Shown here one piece after another: positions 21,653 through 31,277 of a stretch of DNA of 64,000 bases (the first letter of the stretch is position 1; each line of letters begins with the position of its first letter). The notes under the pieces are model-generated. The model saw only the letters and a list, made by a program, of their open reading frames with translations. It did no database searches and had not been told where the DNA came from. The position numbers were made by a program, and so were the translations under genes. The DNA is taken from positions 4,278,001-4,342,000 of the forward strand of contig NZ_CP012640.2 in the NCBI RefSeq assembly GCF_001412595.2, read 5' to 3'. The DNA is from Massilia sp. WG5 (GTDB lineage Bacteria > Pseudomonadota > Gammaproteobacteria > Burkholderiales > Burkholderiaceae_D).

Positions 21653-22837
21653 TTACACGGACAACACGTAGCGTTCGCTCTTCATGCGCCAGCTGGCGAA
21701 GCCGATCGCCAGCAAGGCGCCCAGCGCCGAGCAGGCGAAGGTCAGCAGGAAGGGCAGGGCGCCGACCTCGCCGCCCTTGGCCATTTCGCGCAGCAGGGTC
21801 TGGTTCGACAGCATCGGCACCATGTACATCCAGGTCGCCGTCTTGATCTCCATCATCGACACCACCACCCCGGGAATCAGCGGCACCAGCATCACGAAGC
21901 TGAGGATGCTCTGCGCTTCCTTGAAGGACCTGGCGTTCATCGCCAGCGCCACCTGCAGGCCGGCGGCGAACAGGCACAGCGGCAAGGAGGCGATGCAGAT
22001 CAGCGCCAGGTCGGCCCAGTTCAGGCTCCAGGACATGCCGATCTCTTCCAGCGGCAGCCAGGACAGGATCGCGTGCGCCAGCGTCAGTTCGAGGGTGACG
22101 CCGACGATCGCCAGGGAGGCCGCGCACAGCCACTTGCCGACCACCAGCTCCCAGGCGCGGATCGGCTGCGCCATCAGCACTTCCATCGAGCGGCGTTCGC
22201 GCTCGCCGGCGGTGCTGTCGACGGCGGTCGACATGCCGCAGATGAAGACCGGCAGGAACAGCACGCCGAGGATGCTGCCGATCAGGACCGCCGAGCGCGA
22301 GGCATTGGTGCCGGTATCGAAGCGCTGCAGCTGGATCGGCGACAGCGTCGCCGGCGAGACCCCGTGCGCCAGCAGGCGCGCGCTGGCGACGTTGGCGCCG
22401 TAAGCCTCGAGCAGGTCTTCGATGTCCTTGCGCTGCTTGCCGTTTTCGTCGGCCGAGTCGTACCACAGCTCGATGCGGGCCGGGCGCATCGCCGCGTAGT
22501 TCTCGGTGAATTTGTCGGACAGGCGCAGCACCGCCGGATAGGCGCGCGTCTGCAGCAGCGCGGCGATGCCGGCCTCGTCGAGCGGCCCCGGATCCTTGAC
22601 GTTGACGTTGCGCTGCTTGAGCTGGGCCATCAGCGTGGGCGCCTGGCTGGCGCCGATCACGGCGATCTCGACGCCGTCGCGCTCCGGCTTGGTGGCGCGC
22701 TTGATTTCGTGGTCCAGCAGGTAGCCGAGCATCAACGGGTACATCAGGGTGAACAGCGCCAGCAGGCCGAGGGTGCGCTTTTCGCGCAGGGTCTCGCGCA
22801 GCTCTTTGAGGTAGACGATCAGGAACTTCGGCTTCAT
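21653..22837 (-). CDS. ABC-2 type permease (NatB-like)
   Basis: A 394-aa inner-membrane protein with one transmembrane helix near 25-45, a large extracytoplasmic loop (~50-185) and about five helices in the C-terminal half. The segment around ERERRSMEVLMAQPI is characteristic of NatB/ABC-2 permeases, which export sodium ions or other solutes. Its ATG overlaps the natA-like stop as ATGA, so the subunits are translationally coupled. The substrate is not predictable. Confidence 0.9.
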   Translation of the reverse strand: MKPKFLIVYLKELRETLREKRTLGLLALFTLMYPLMLGYLLDHEIKRATKPERDGVEIAVIGASQAPTLMAQLKQRNVNVKDPGPLDEAGIAALLQTRAYPAVLRLSDKFTENYAAMRPARIELWYDSADENGKQRKDIEDLLEAYGANVASARLLAHGVSPATLSPIQLQRFDTGTNASRSAVLIGSILGVLFLPVFICGMSTAVDSTAGERERRSMEVLMAQPIRAWELVVGKWLCAASLAIVGVTLELTLAHAILSWLPLEEIGMSWSLNWADLALICIASLPLCLFAAGLQVALAMNARSFKEAQSILSFVMLVPLIPGVVVSMMEIKTATWMYMVPMLSNQTLLREMAKGGEVGALPFLLTFACSALGALLAIGFASWRMKSERYVLSV

Positions 22838-23568
22838 GCGGAGATTCCTTCTTCGGTGCCGACCAGGCTGACGAAGGCGTCTTCCAGGTTGGCGATGCCG
22901 GTGCGGCGGCACAGTTCATCGGGCGCGCCCTGGGCCACGGTATGGCCTTTGGCAATGACGATCACGTCGTCGCAGAGCTGGGTCACTTCCTGCATCACGT
23001 GGGTCGCCATGATCACGCAGCAGCCGTCGGCGCGCAGCGCAGCCAGGGCCTGGCGCAGGGCCCGGGTACTCATCACGTCGAGCCCGCGGCTCGGTTCGTC
23101 CAGAAGCAGGTGGCGCGGGCGGTGCAGCAGGGTGCGCGCCAGCGCGACCTTGATGCGCTGGCCCTGCGAGAAGCCTTTCGCGCGGCGCTCCAGGATGTCG
23201 TCCATCTGCAGCAGCGCGGACACTTCCTCGATGCGTCGGCGCAGGGTCGGCCCGTCCATGCCGTTCAGCTCACCGAAATAGCTCAGGTATTCGCGTGTGC
23301 TGAGACGCTCGTACAGCCCGAACTGGTCGGTCAGGAAGCCGATGTTCCGGCGCACCGTCAGCGGATCCTTTTCCGGATCGACGCCGTCGACGGCGATCCT
23401 GCCGTGGTCGCGCCTGAGCAGCCCGACCAGGGTGCGCAGGAGGGTGGTCTTGCCGGCGCCGTTAGGGCCGAGCAGGGCGGTGATGTGGCCGTCGCGCGCG
23501 GTGAAACTGACGCCGCCGAGCGCCTGCACGGCGCCGAACTGCTTGCGTACTTCGTGGACTTCGATCAT
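22834..23568 (-). CDS. ABC transporter ATP-binding protein (NatA-like)
   Basis: A 244-aa ATPase with Walker A GPNGAGKTT, a signature of FSQGQRIKVALAR type, Walker B LLLDEPSRGLD and H-loop ATHVMQE. It pairs with the NatB-like permease, overlapping it by 4 bp. The hydrolase gene upstream ends 12 bp before its start, so the three genes form one operon. Confidence 0.93.
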   Translation of the reverse strand: MIEVHEVRKQFGAVQALGGVSFTARDGHITALLGPNGAGKTTLLRTLVGLLRRDHGRIAVDGVDPEKDPLTVRRNIGFLTDQFGLYERLSTREYLSYFGELNGMDGPTLRRRIEEVSALLQMDDILERRAKGFSQGQRIKVALARTLLHRPRHLLLDEPSRGLDVMSTRALRQALAALRADGCCVIMATHVMQEVTQLCDDVIVIAKGHTVAQGAPDELCRRTGIANLEDAFVSLVGTEEGISA

Positions 23569-23580
23569 GGCAGGCTCGAT

Positions 23581-25029
23581 TCAGGGTTGCGGCCCGGCGC
23601 TGCCGAGCTGGAAGGTCGGGGCCGGAATCTCGGCCAGGCACTTGCCGTCGAGCGGGCTGGCCGGGCGGTCGAGGAACTCGCGCAGCAGGCGCGGCGCGCA
23701 GCCCAGCTGCGAGACGCCGTGGCCGGCGTTCGCCACCACCAGCTGCTGCGCATGGGCCATGTGGCGGGCGGCGCTTTGGGCGCGGCGCGGCGGCGTCACC
23801 GGATCGAGGGCCCCGGACAGCAGCAGCGCCGGGGCCTGGATCGTCGTCGGCTCGGTGGCCGGCACGGCCGGCACGGAAAGCGTCTTGCACAGGGTCGGGA
23901 TGCGGTCGGCCAGTGGCCGCGTGAGCAGCGAGCTCTCCTCCTTCATCAGCGCCGGCGTCATGCGCGGCACGTCCTCGGCGCAGACCACGGCCAGGTGCAG
24001 CAGGACCGCGCTGGAAGCGTCGCTGGAAAAGTCGTCGGCGATGTTATGGCGGGCGATGAAGGGCTCCCACCGTCCCTGGTAGGCGCTGTGGATCAGGAAA
24101 GGCAGGCGGCGGGCGTCGGCCGGCGAGTACAGGATGTTGTGCACGGTGCCGAGGAAGCGCGGGCTGGTCATCGTGAAGCTCACCGGCTGGGCGGTGCGGG
24201 GATCGGCTATCGACAGCTTCAGGCCGGCCCCGGCGCGCGCGGCCAGGGTCTCGAATTCGCTGCGCAGGTTCGGGTAGGCCTTGTGGCAGGCGGCATCGCG
24301 CTCGCACTGGGCGAACAGCTTGTCGAGCGCAGCCTGGCCGTCGCGGCCGCCGGCCGGAATCACCTGGTCCGGCGCGGCCACGCCGTCCAGCACCAGGCTG
24401 CGTACCTGGTCCGGGAAGGCGCGCGCATAGGCCTGGCCGAGGCGGGTGCCGTAGGATCCGCCCCAAACATTGATCTTGCCGTAGCCGAGCGCGCGGCGCA
24501 CCTGGTCGATGTCGCGCGCGGCGGCGGCGGTGGTGTAGGCGGCAAAGGGAACGCGTTTGGCGCCGATGCAGCGGCGCAGCTCGGCTTCGAGCTCGGCGTC
24601 GCTCATGGTCTCTTCGTTGGGCGGGCTGTCGCAATCGAGCTTGCCCGACAGGCCGGTGCCGCGCTGGTCGATGAAGACGATGTCGCGGGTGGCGCGCACG
24701 CGCTTGAACGCGGCCGACAGCAGCGGCAGCACGTCGCTGCCGGCCTGGCCGGGGCCGCCGGCCAGCACGAACAGCGGATCGGGCCGGGCCGACTCGCGGA
24801 AGGCCTGCGCCACGGTCACGTGCAGCTTCAGGCTGCCGGCGCCGGCGTTGGCGTAGTCGAGCGGGACTGGAACGGACAGGCAGCGCAGCGTTTCCTCGGC
24901 GCCGGGCAGGTGGCAGTTGCGGGCCACGGGTTTGCCGGCTGGCGCGGCGTCGGGAGCAGCGCCAGCGCCGGACGCTGTTGCCGAGCACAGCAGGGCAAAC
25001 AGGGCGGACAGGATCGGACGGGTTTTCAC
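23581..25029 (-). CDS. Exported alpha/beta-hydrolase, TAP-like peptidase type
   Basis: A 482-aa hydrolase. It has a signal peptide (VKTRPILSALFALLCSATAS, cleavage near residue 24), an alpha/beta fold with the oxyanion motif LAGGPGQAG, DQRGTGLSG, the nucleophile in GGSYGTRLG, and a C-terminal TAP-like region with the catalytic Asp and His (GALDPVTPP, NAGHGVSQ). This suits a periplasmic prolyl/tripeptidyl aminopeptidase-type enzyme. I chose GTG 25029: GAGGAGA precedes it and the promoter at 25054-25083 overlaps the upstream ATGs. It is the first gene of an operon with the NatAB-like transporter; the link between them is unknown. Confidence 0.9.
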   Translation of the reverse strand: MKTRPILSALFALLCSATASGAGAAPDAAPAGKPVARNCHLPGAEETLRCLSVPVPLDYANAGAGSLKLHVTVAQAFRESARPDPLFVLAGGPGQAGSDVLPLLSAAFKRVRATRDIVFIDQRGTGLSGKLDCDSPPNEETMSDAELEAELRRCIGAKRVPFAAYTTAAAARDIDQVRRALGYGKINVWGGSYGTRLGQAYARAFPDQVRSLVLDGVAAPDQVIPAGGRDGQAALDKLFAQCERDAACHKAYPNLRSEFETLAARAGAGLKLSIADPRTAQPVSFTMTSPRFLGTVHNILYSPADARRLPFLIHSAYQGRWEPFIARHNIADDFSSDASSAVLLHLAVVCAEDVPRMTPALMKEESSLLTRPLADRIPTLCKTLSVPAVPATEPTTIQAPALLLSGALDPVTPPRRAQSAARHMAHAQQLVVANAGHGVSQLGCAPRLLREFLDRPASPLDGKCLAEIPAPTFQLGSAGPQP

Positions 25030-25053
25030 GGTGTCTCCTCTTCGATGCTGACC

Positions 25054-25083
25054 ATAGTAGTTTGTCATTCTTTTGGCGGTCAA
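25054..25083 (-). promoter_or_regulatory. Promoter of the hydrolase-natAB operon
   Basis: Minus strand: TTGACC (25083-25078), 18-bp spacer, TACTAT (25059-25054), about 25 bp before the GTG. It rules out the upstream ATG starts. Confidence 0.6.
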
Positions 25084-25189
25084 CAAATAGTTGCAAATAT
25101 GCATTAACTCTTGAATCAGGGTGGGCTTGATTGAAGCGGGTTTGCGTTGCCTCTAGCGGGAATTTGTGTGGATATGCGCCCAGGCTGAC

Positions 25190-25219
25190 TTGACTGGAGC
25201 TGCCTGGATCAGCTATGAT
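25190..25219 (+). promoter_or_regulatory. Promoter of rplM-rpsI
   Basis: TTGACT (25190-25195), 18-bp spacer, TATGAT (25214-25219). It leaves a leader of about 105 nt before rplM, long enough for autogenous control, though I recognise no known leader RNA. Confidence 0.65.
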
Positions 25220-25330
25220 CGTGGGCTTTCCATTTGCTCAGGAAAAGACAATAAGGCAGAGTCCGCAGTTGGCAGCATCGGCGAGCGGAACCACCATTTG
25301 AGCATTTACACCTAGATATAGGAAGTCAAC

Positions 25331-25759
25331 ATGAAAACTTTTTCCGCTAAGGGCCATGAAGTCCAGCGCGATTGGTACGTGATTGACGCGACGGACAAAG
25401 TCCTCGGACGTGTTGCCAGCGAAGTGGCACGCCGACTGCGCGGCAAACACAAGCCAGAATTTACTCCGCACGTCGACACCGGTGACTTTATCGTCGTCGT
25501 CAACGCAGGCAAGCTGCGCGTGACCGGCACCAAGGCCACCCAGAAGACCTACTACCGTCACTCGGGCTACCCGGGCGGTATCTACGAAACCAACTTCCTG
25601 AAAATGCAACAGCGTTTCCCGGGCCGCGCCCTGGAAAAGGCCGTCAAGGGCATGCTGCCGAAGGGCCCGCTGGGCTACGCCATGATCAAGAAGCTGAAGG
25701 TCTACGCGGAAGCTACCCACCCGCACGCAGCCCAGCAACCGCAAGCACTCGAATTCTAA
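25331..25759 (+). CDS. rplM: 50S ribosomal protein L13
   Basis: Assembly protein of the large ribosomal subunit. The 142 aa match bacterial L13 length; the start [15 protein letters not shown] and the segments [21 protein letters not shown] and AVKGMLPKG are family signatures. AGGAAG lies 8 bp before the ATG. It is the first gene of a two-gene operon with rpsI, 9 bp downstream. Confidence 0.98.
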   Translation: MKTFSAKGHEVQRDWYVIDATDKVLGRVASEVARRLRGKHKPEFTPHVDTGDFIVVVNAGKLRVTGTKATQKTYYRHSGYPGGIYETNFLKMQQRFPGRALEKAVKGMLPKGPLGYAMIKKLKVYAEATHPHAAQQPQALEF

Positions 25760-25768
25760 GGAACTGAC

Positions 25769-26161
25769 ATGATCGGTAACTACAACTACGGCACCGGCCG
25801 TCGCAAGAGTGCAGTCGCCCGCGTCTTCATCAAGGCAGGCACCGGCCAAATCATCGTGAACGGCAAACCGGCCGCCGAGTACTTCTCGCGCGAAACCGGC
25901 CTGATGGTCATCCGTCAGCCGCTGGAACTGACCGGCAACGTCGAGCGTTTCGACATCAAGGTCAACGTGCATGGCGGCGGCGAGTCCGGCCAGGCAGGTG
26001 CAGTGCGCCACGGCATCACCCGTGCACTGATCGACTACGACGCAGGCCTGAAGGGCGACCTGGCACGTGCCGGTTTCGTCACCCGTGACGCCCGTGAAGT
26101 CGAGCGTAAGAAAGTTGGTCTGCGCAAAGCACGTCGCGCAAAGCAATTCTCGAAGCGTTAA
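25769..26161 (+). CDS. rpsI: 30S ribosomal protein S9
   Basis: Small-subunit protein whose C-terminal tail reaches the P-site tRNA. The 130-aa product has [13 protein letters not shown] near the N-terminus, [15 protein letters not shown] in the middle and the basic tail [12 protein letters not shown]. Co-transcribed with rplM, and followed by a double hairpin terminator. Confidence 0.98.
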   Translation: MIGNYNYGTGRRKSAVARVFIKAGTGQIIVNGKPAAEYFSRETGLMVIRQPLELTGNVERFDIKVNVHGGGESGQAGAVRHGITRALIDYDAGLKGDLARAGFVTRDAREVERKKVGLRKARRAKQFSKR

Positions 26162-26166
26162 TCGAT

Positions 26167-26229
26167 ACAGCAGCGCCTCTGCGCTGCTGTCGAAAAGAAG
26201 CCGCCCGCTGCAAAGCCGGCGGCTTTTTT
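26167..26229 (+). terminator. Double-hairpin terminator after rpsI
   Basis: First stem ACAGCAGCGC/GCGCTGCTGT (26167-26190). The second, AAGCCGCC/GGCGGCTT (26198-26225), runs into TTTTTT. Confidence 0.85.
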
Positions 26230-26237
26230 GTTTCCTA

Positions 26238-26311
26238 AAACCGGGGTCAGACTCCGATTTTTGGCAAAAGCCATCGGGCTATTTCCAAAAACGGGAGTCT
26301 GACCCCGGTTT
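26238..26311. repeat. REP-like inverted repeat with GGGGTCAGA arms
   Basis: Perfect 18-bp arms AAACCGGGGTCAGACTCC (26238-26255) and their complement (26294-26311), extended inward by TTTTTGG/CCAAAAA after two mismatches. The core GGGGTCAGA/TCTGACCCC recurs at 31278-31316. It lies between the rpsI terminator and argC. Confidence 0.75.
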
Positions 26312-26399
26312 GATTTTGCGCAGGTGGGGCAGGGTCGCGGTGACGCTGCTAAAATTGCAGGCTCGTGCTCGCAGGGGCTATTTTTACTAAGGAAAGAAC

Positions 26400-27437
26400 A
26401 TGATCAAAGTTGGCATCGTTGGTGGTACCGGTTACACGGGCGTGGAACTGCTGCGTCTGTTGTCAGCCCATCCCGAGGTGCAGCTGACCGCCATCACCTC
26501 GCGCAAGGAAGACGGCCTGCCGGTGGCGGACATGTTCCCGTCGTTGCGCGGCCACGTCGACCTGGCCTTCTCGAGCCCCGACAAGGCCGACCTGAGCCAG
26601 TGCGACGTGGTGTTCTTCGCCACCCCGCACGGTGTCGCCATGGCCCAGGCCCCGGCCCTGCTGGCCGCCGGCGTCAAGGTCATCGACCTGGCCGCCGACT
26701 TCCGCCTGAAGGACCGCGCCGCCTTCGAAAAATGGTACAAGATGGAACACACCGCGCCCGAGCTGATCGAGGAAGCGGTGTATGGCCTGCCGGAACTGAA
26801 CCGCGAAGACATCAAGAAGGCGCGCCTGATCGCCAATCCGGGTTGCTACCCGACCACCATGCAGCTCGGCTTCGCCCCGCTGCTGAAGGCCGGCCTGATC
26901 GATGCCGGCAACCTGATCGCCGACAGCAAATCGGGCGTCTCCGGCGCCGGCCGCAAGGCCGAGATCGGCACCCTGTTCTCGGAATCCAGCGACAACTTCA
27001 AGGCCTATGGCGTGGCCGGCCACCGCCATACCCCGGAGACCTCGGCCCAGCTGCAGCGCTACACCGACCAGAAAGTCGGCCTGATCTTCACGCCCCACCT
27101 GGTGCCGATGATCCGCGGCATGCACTCGACCCTGTACGCGCGCCTGACGAAGGAAATCGACAACGCCGCCCTGCAGGCCCTGTTCGAAGATGCCTACCGC
27201 GACGACGAGTTCGTCGACGTCATGCCTTTCGGCTCGCACCCGGAAACCCGCTCGACGCGCGGCTCGAACATGCTGCGCATCGCGCTGCACCGCCCGGACG
27301 GCGGCGACACCGTGGTGATCCTGGTGGTGCAGGACAATCTGGTCAAGGGCGCCGCCGGCCAGGCCGTGCAGTGCATGAACCTGATGTTCGGCGTGCCGGA
27401 AAACATGGGCCTGAAGCAGATCGCCCTGCTGCCCTGA
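26400..27437 (+). CDS. argC: N-acetyl-gamma-glutamyl-phosphate reductase
   Basis: NADPH-dependent third step of arginine synthesis, reducing N-acetylglutamyl phosphate to the semialdehyde. The 345-aa product has the nucleotide-binding start [18 protein letters not shown] and the catalytic Cys in [12 protein letters not shown] (~150). Length fits the long bacterial ArgC form. AAGGAAAG precedes the ATG at 26400. It stands alone from other arg genes, as is common in this group. Confidence 0.96.
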   Translation: MIKVGIVGGTGYTGVELLRLLSAHPEVQLTAITSRKEDGLPVADMFPSLRGHVDLAFSSPDKADLSQCDVVFFATPHGVAMAQAPALLAAGVKVIDLAADFRLKDRAAFEKWYKMEHTAPELIEEAVYGLPELNREDIKKARLIANPGCYPTTMQLGFAPLLKAGLIDAGNLIADSKSGVSGAGRKAEIGTLFSESSDNFKAYGVAGHRHTPETSAQLQRYTDQKVGLIFTPHLVPMIRGMHSTLYARLTKEIDNAALQALFEDAYRDDEFVDVMPFGSHPETRSTRGSNMLRIALHRPDGGDTVVILVVQDNLVKGAAGQAVQCMNLMFGVPENMGLKQIALLP

Positions 27438-27563
27438 GGCCGAGCGCGCCCTTCGCGCAAGGGTTGTCGACAAGATGCAGATCAAGGCAGGCAGTGTTGA
27501 GCACGGTAAATTGACTGTTGCACTACTGCACTTGGCGACATGCCACTACGCGAGGGGACTACC

Positions 27564-27980
27564 ATGTTCGGTCGTAATGCAAAAAGCGAAATCGACAGCC
27601 TGATCGGCATTTCTGCGCGCATCGAGGGCGACCTGGTATTCACCGGCGGCCTGCGCATCGACGGCGAGATCCACGGCAACGTGATCGCCGGCGACGCCGC
27701 CGCCGACAGCGTCCTGATCGTCTCCGAGCACGCGCGCATCGAGGGCGAGGTGCGCTGCGCCAACCTGGTGGTCAACGGCTATATTGCCGGTACCGTCCGT
27801 TCGACGGAGCTGCTTGAATTACAGCCGAAAGGCCGCATACATGGGGATGTCCATTACCGTCTGCTGGAAATGCACGGCGGCGCCCTGGTGACGGGCAAGC
27901 TGACCCACGAAGCGGCCCCGGCGCCGGCTGCCGAGCCGGTGTTTCATTTAGGCGTGGCGGCGGAAGGGGCGTCAGCATGA
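27564..27980 (+). CDS. Bactofilin family protein
   Basis: A 138-aa bactofilin, a self-polymerising beta-helical cytoskeletal protein often involved in cell shape or localisation of envelope enzymes. Regular short repeats typical of the fold (GDLVFTGGLRIDGEIHGNV, later IEGEVRCANLVVNGYIAGTV) cover residues ~20-105, with flexible ends. GAGGGG before ATG 27564 decides this start over an in-frame ATG at 27540. It sits between argC and erpA. Confidence 0.92.
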   Translation: MFGRNAKSEIDSLIGISARIEGDLVFTGGLRIDGEIHGNVIAGDAAADSVLIVSEHARIEGEVRCANLVVNGYIAGTVRSTELLELQPKGRIHGDVHYRLLEMHGGALVTGKLTHEAAPAPAAEPVFHLGVAAEGASA

Positions 27981-27995
27981 CTGCCGCCAACCGTC

Positions 27996-28001
27996 TATAA
28001 T
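27996..28001 (+). promoter_or_regulatory. Probable erpA -10 box
   Basis: TATAAT, 34 bp before the erpA ATG; the -35 region is weak. Confidence 0.45.
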
Positions 28002-28034
28002 GGACGAAATCCGAATTCAATCAGGAGTTTATCC

Positions 28035-28412
28035 ATGACCGCAGTCGCCGAATTGCATCGCTCGCAAGAGCAGGACACCATGCCATCGCCTATCAACTTC
28101 ACCGACAGCGCGGCGCAGAAGGTCGCCCAGCTGATCGAGGAAGAGGGCAATCCCGACCTGAAACTGCGCGTGTTCGTGCAGGGCGGCGGTTGCTCGGGCT
28201 TCCAGTACGGCTTCACCTTCGACGAGATCATGAACGACGACGATACCGCGATGGAAAAGAACGGCGTCACCCTGCTGATCGACTCGATGAGCTACCAGTA
28301 CCTGGTCGGCGCCGAAATCGACTACAAGGACGACCTCGAAGGCGCCCAGTTCGTGATCAAGAACCCGAACGCCACCTCGACCTGCGGCTGCGGTTCGTCG
28401 TTCTCGGCGTAA
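28035..28412 (+). CDS. erpA: Iron-sulfur cluster insertion protein ErpA
   Basis: A-type Fe-S carrier that hands clusters to target proteins, including isoprenoid enzymes. The 125-aa product has the three conserved cysteines: Cys in [12 protein letters not shown] (~55) and the pair in the C-terminal CGCG (~118-120). AGGAG lies 7 bp before the ATG, supporting this start; a second in-frame Met at codon 16 is closer to the E. coli start. A terminator follows. Confidence 0.95.
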   Translation: MTAVAELHRSQEQDTMPSPINFTDSAAQKVAQLIEEEGNPDLKLRVFVQGGGCSGFQYGFTFDEIMNDDDTAMEKNGVTLLIDSMSYQYLVGAEIDYKDDLEGAQFVIKNPNATSTCGCGSSFSA

Positions 28413-28430
28413 TCGTCCGCTCCAGGCATG

Positions 28431-28466
28431 AAAAAAGCCGCCTCGGCATTGCCAGGCGGCTTTTTT
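28431..28466. terminator. Bidirectional terminator between erpA and the nitroreductase gene
   Basis: AAAAAAGCCGCCT (28431-28443), loop of 10 nt, AGGCGGCTTTTTT (28454-28466). Serves two convergent genes. Confidence 0.88.
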
Positions 28467-28481
28467 GTTTTCGCAAAGAGC

Positions 28482-29117
28482 TCAGTTCACCTCGGTGACG
28501 AACTGCTCGAGCGGGCGGCGTACCTTCGGCAGGTTGACCAGCCAGTCCTGCTCGGCCTTGCGGTAGCCCAGCGGCAGCATCACCACGCTGCGCAGGTGGC
28601 GCTCACGCAGCTTCAGAATGCCGTCGACGGCGGCCGGGTCGAAGCCTTCCATCGGGGTCGCGTCGACGCCCTCGAACGCGGCCGCGATGACGGCCGCGCC
28701 GAAGCCGATATAGGCCTGGCGCGCCGCGTGCTCGAAGTTCACCTGCTCGCCGCGGCCCGGATAGGTCGACAGCAGCTGCTGGCGATACGCTTCCCAGCCC
28801 TCGTTGCGGAAACCACGCACTTCATTGGTCAGGTCGAACATGTGGTTGATCCGTTCCGCCGTGTAGTCGTCCCAGGCGGCGAATACCAGCAGGTGCGAGG
28901 CGTCCGTGACCTGGGCCTGGTTCCACGCCACTTCACGGATCTGCGCGCGCAGCGCCGGATTCTTGACGACCAGGATTTCGTAGGGCTGCAGGCCGGAAGA
29001 GGTCGGCGCCAGGCGGGCGGCCTCGATGATGCGGTCGATCTTGTCCTGCGCGACCGGGAGGGTCGGGTCCATCGCCTTGGTGGCGTAGCGCCATTGCAGT
29101 TTATTCAGTAATTCCAT
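28482..29117 (-). CDS. NAD(P)H-dependent nitroreductase, NfsB-like
   Basis: A 211-aa FMN flavoprotein of the nitroreductase family, reducing nitroaromatics or quinones with NAD(P)H. FMN phosphate contacts are suggested by the start LNKLQWRYATKAMD (Arg-Tyr) and APTSSGLQPYE. Length fits NfsB. It is divergent from a LysR regulator with a 96-bp gap, the classical arrangement of a regulator and its target. Confidence 0.9.
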   Translation of the reverse strand: MELLNKLQWRYATKAMDPTLPVAQDKIDRIIEAARLAPTSSGLQPYEILVVKNPALRAQIREVAWNQAQVTDASHLLVFAAWDDYTAERINHMFDLTNEVRGFRNEGWEAYRQQLLSTYPGRGEQVNFEHAARQAYIGFGAAVIAAAFEGVDATPMEGFDPAAVDGILKLRERHLRSVVMLPLGYRKAEQDWLVNLPKVRRPLEQFVTEVN

Positions 29118-29213
29118 TGGTGATCTCTTTAATCATGGGGCAGGCATTGTATTTGATCTTCAGCAGGCAATAAACTAGGCGCCCAGCAAATGATTTGTTC
29201 GTGAGAGGTGAGA

Positions 29214-30131
29214 ATGGCGCGCAGGTTTGATCACTTGTCCGATGTCGAAGTCTTGCTCAGCGTGGTCGAGCATGGCTCGTTCAGCGCTGCCGCTGTCGTG
29301 CTGTCGACGACGGCGTCGGTATTGAGCCGTGCGGTGTCGCGGCTGGAGAGCCGCCTGGGTGCCCAGTTGCTGCGCCGTACAACGCGCAGTCTGAGCCTGA
29401 CCGATGCCGGTCAGCGCTATGCTGACGAAATGCGCGTTGCCTTTGCCCGCATCGAACAGGCCGAGCAGGCGATCCGCAGCACGACGGAGCAATTGAGTGG
29501 CAAGGTAAGGATGAGCGTGCCCACCAGTTATGGCAAGCAACGTCTTCCCGCGCTGCTGGCTGCCTATGCGCGCGCCTATCCGCTGGTCGCGCTCGAGGTG
29601 GACATCAGCAACCGCAACGTCGACCTGGTGGCGGAAGGCTTCGACCTGGCCATCCGTTCGGGCCCGATCCCGAGCAGCAGCATGGTGGCGCGCACGCTCG
29701 AAGTATCGCCCTTGTGCCTGGTTGCGTCGCCGGACTACCTGGAGGCGTGCGCGCCCCTGTGCGGCCTGGCGGACCTGGCGCGCCAGCGCTGCATCGCCTT
29801 CATCCGCCCCAGTACCGGCCGTGTGATTCCCTGGCACCTGCGCGACGACGGGCGCGACATCGACTGGGTGCCGCCGGCCGCCGTCACCGTGTCGACCGAT
29901 GCCATGGGTATCGTGTGGCTGGCGGAGCAGGGGATGGGGATTGCGCTGTGTCCGCGCATCTTCGCCGAAGACAGTCTGGCCGCCGGCCGCCTGGTCGAGG
30001 TGCTGCCCGGCCTTGGCGGACGCATGCGCACCTTTTCCGTGATCTACCCGGCCCACCGCGGGCTGTCGGCGGCCTCGCGTGCATTGATCGAGATGCTGGT
30101 GGCGAGCCACGCGCAGGCAATCGCCGCCTGA
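29214..30131 (+). CDS. LysR-family transcriptional regulator
   Basis: A 305-aa regulator with an N-terminal winged helix-turn-helix (FSAAAVVLSTTASVLSRAVS, ~22-45) and a periplasmic-binding-like effector domain (~90-300) of the type that handles aromatic compounds (DLAIRSG). ATG 29214 follows GAGAGGTGAG at good spacing; an in-frame GTG at 29208 is an alternative. Its position opposite the nitroreductase suggests that it controls that gene and itself. No clear T-N11-A site could be assigned with confidence. Confidence 0.93.
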   Translation: MARRFDHLSDVEVLLSVVEHGSFSAAAVVLSTTASVLSRAVSRLESRLGAQLLRRTTRSLSLTDAGQRYADEMRVAFARIEQAEQAIRSTTEQLSGKVRMSVPTSYGKQRLPALLAAYARAYPLVALEVDISNRNVDLVAEGFDLAIRSGPIPSSSMVARTLEVSPLCLVASPDYLEACAPLCGLADLARQRCIAFIRPSTGRVIPWHLRDDGRDIDWVPPAAVTVSTDAMGIVWLAEQGMGIALCPRIFAEDSLAAGRLVEVLPGLGGRMRTFSVIYPAHRGLSAASRALIEMLVASHAQAIAA

Positions 30132-30154
30132 CGGACTGCGCTTGCTGGCTGTAA

Positions 30155-31258
30155 TCAGGCCGGGTACAGCGCCCCCAGCACCCGCAGCCCGCCCGCCCCC
30201 GTCACCGCCGGCAGATTGCCCGGCTGGCGCCGCATGAAGCGGTAGCCCAGCCAGGCGAAGGCCAGGGCTTCGACCCGGTTCGGCGCCACACCCAGCTCCT
30301 CGGTCGACTTGACCGGGATCCCGCCGCCGAGCGCTTCTTCGATGTCCCGCAGCAGCACGCCGTTATAGGCGCCGCCGCCGCACACGTACACGGCCTGGGC
30401 GGGCTGGCCGGCGGTCGATTCCTGGATCGCGTGCGCGATCGAGACCGCCGTCAGCCGCGTCAGGGTCGCCTGAACATCGGCCGGCGCCAGGCCGGGGCGT
30501 TGCGCCAGCTTCGCATCCAGCCATTCCGCATGGAACAGGTCGCGGCCCGTGCTCTTGGGCGGCGGCTGGCGGAAATAGGGCTCGTCCAGCAGGGTCCCCA
30601 GCAGTTCCCGGTCGACTTTGCCGGAAGCCGCGAAGGCGCCATCTTCGTCGTAGGGCTTGCCGGTGTGGCGCGCAACCCACAGATCCATCAGCACATTGCC
30701 GGGGCCGGTATCGTAGCCGCTCACCCGGCCGTCGCCGTGCAGCACGCTGATGTTGCCGATGCCACCGATATTCACCACCACCCGCACCGTCTTCGGCTTG
30801 CCGAACCGCGCCTCATGAAAAGCCGGCACCAGCGGCGCGCCCTGGCCGCCGGCGGCGATGTCGCGCGTGCGGAAGTCGGCGATCACGTCGAGGCCCGTCA
30901 GTTCCGCCAGCAGGGCCGGATTATTGGTCTGGCGCGTGAAGCCCAGCTCCGGGCGGTGGCGGATCGTCTGGCCATGCACGGCCACCGCGCGCACCGGACC
31001 CGGCGCCTGGGCCAGCAACTGCTGCACGCAGTCCGCATAGCAGCGCGCCAGGGCATTGGCGGCCAGCGCTTCGCGCTCCAGTTCGTTGGGACTGGCGGCC
31101 TGCAGCGCCATCAGTTCGACGCGCAGATCGGCGGGGAAGGGAGTGAACGCGGCCTGCAGGGTGCGGATACCGCGGCCGCCGAAGTCGGCCAGCACGCCGT
31201 CGACGCCGTCCAGGCTGGTGCCGGACATCAGGCCGATGTAGAGGGAAGAAGCGGGCAT
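30155..31258 (-). CDS. anmK: Anhydro-N-acetylmuramic acid kinase
   Basis: Phosphorylates and opens 1,6-anhydroMurNAc released from peptidoglycan turnover, giving MurNAc-6-phosphate. The 367-aa product starts with the ATP-site motif [13 protein letters not shown], has [10 protein letters not shown] in the middle and VCGGGAYN in the C-terminal half. Length fits the family. It lies beside a cell-wall M23 peptidase transcribed in the same direction, both serving wall metabolism. A REP-like repeat lies just upstream. Confidence 0.96.
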   Translation of the reverse strand: MPASSLYIGLMSGTSLDGVDGVLADFGGRGIRTLQAAFTPFPADLRVELMALQAASPNELEREALAANALARCYADCVQQLLAQAPGPVRAVAVHGQTIRHRPELGFTRQTNNPALLAELTGLDVIADFRTRDIAAGGQGAPLVPAFHEARFGKPKTVRVVVNIGGIGNISVLHGDGRVSGYDTGPGNVLMDLWVARHTGKPYDEDGAFAASGKVDRELLGTLLDEPYFRQPPPKSTGRDLFHAEWLDAKLAQRPGLAPADVQATLTRLTAVSIAHAIQESTAGQPAQAVYVCGGGAYNGVLLRDIEEALGGGIPVKSTEELGVAPNRVEALAFAWLGYRFMRRQPGNLPAVTGAGGLRVLGALYPA

Positions 31259-31277
31259 GATCTGTGTATGATTAGAT

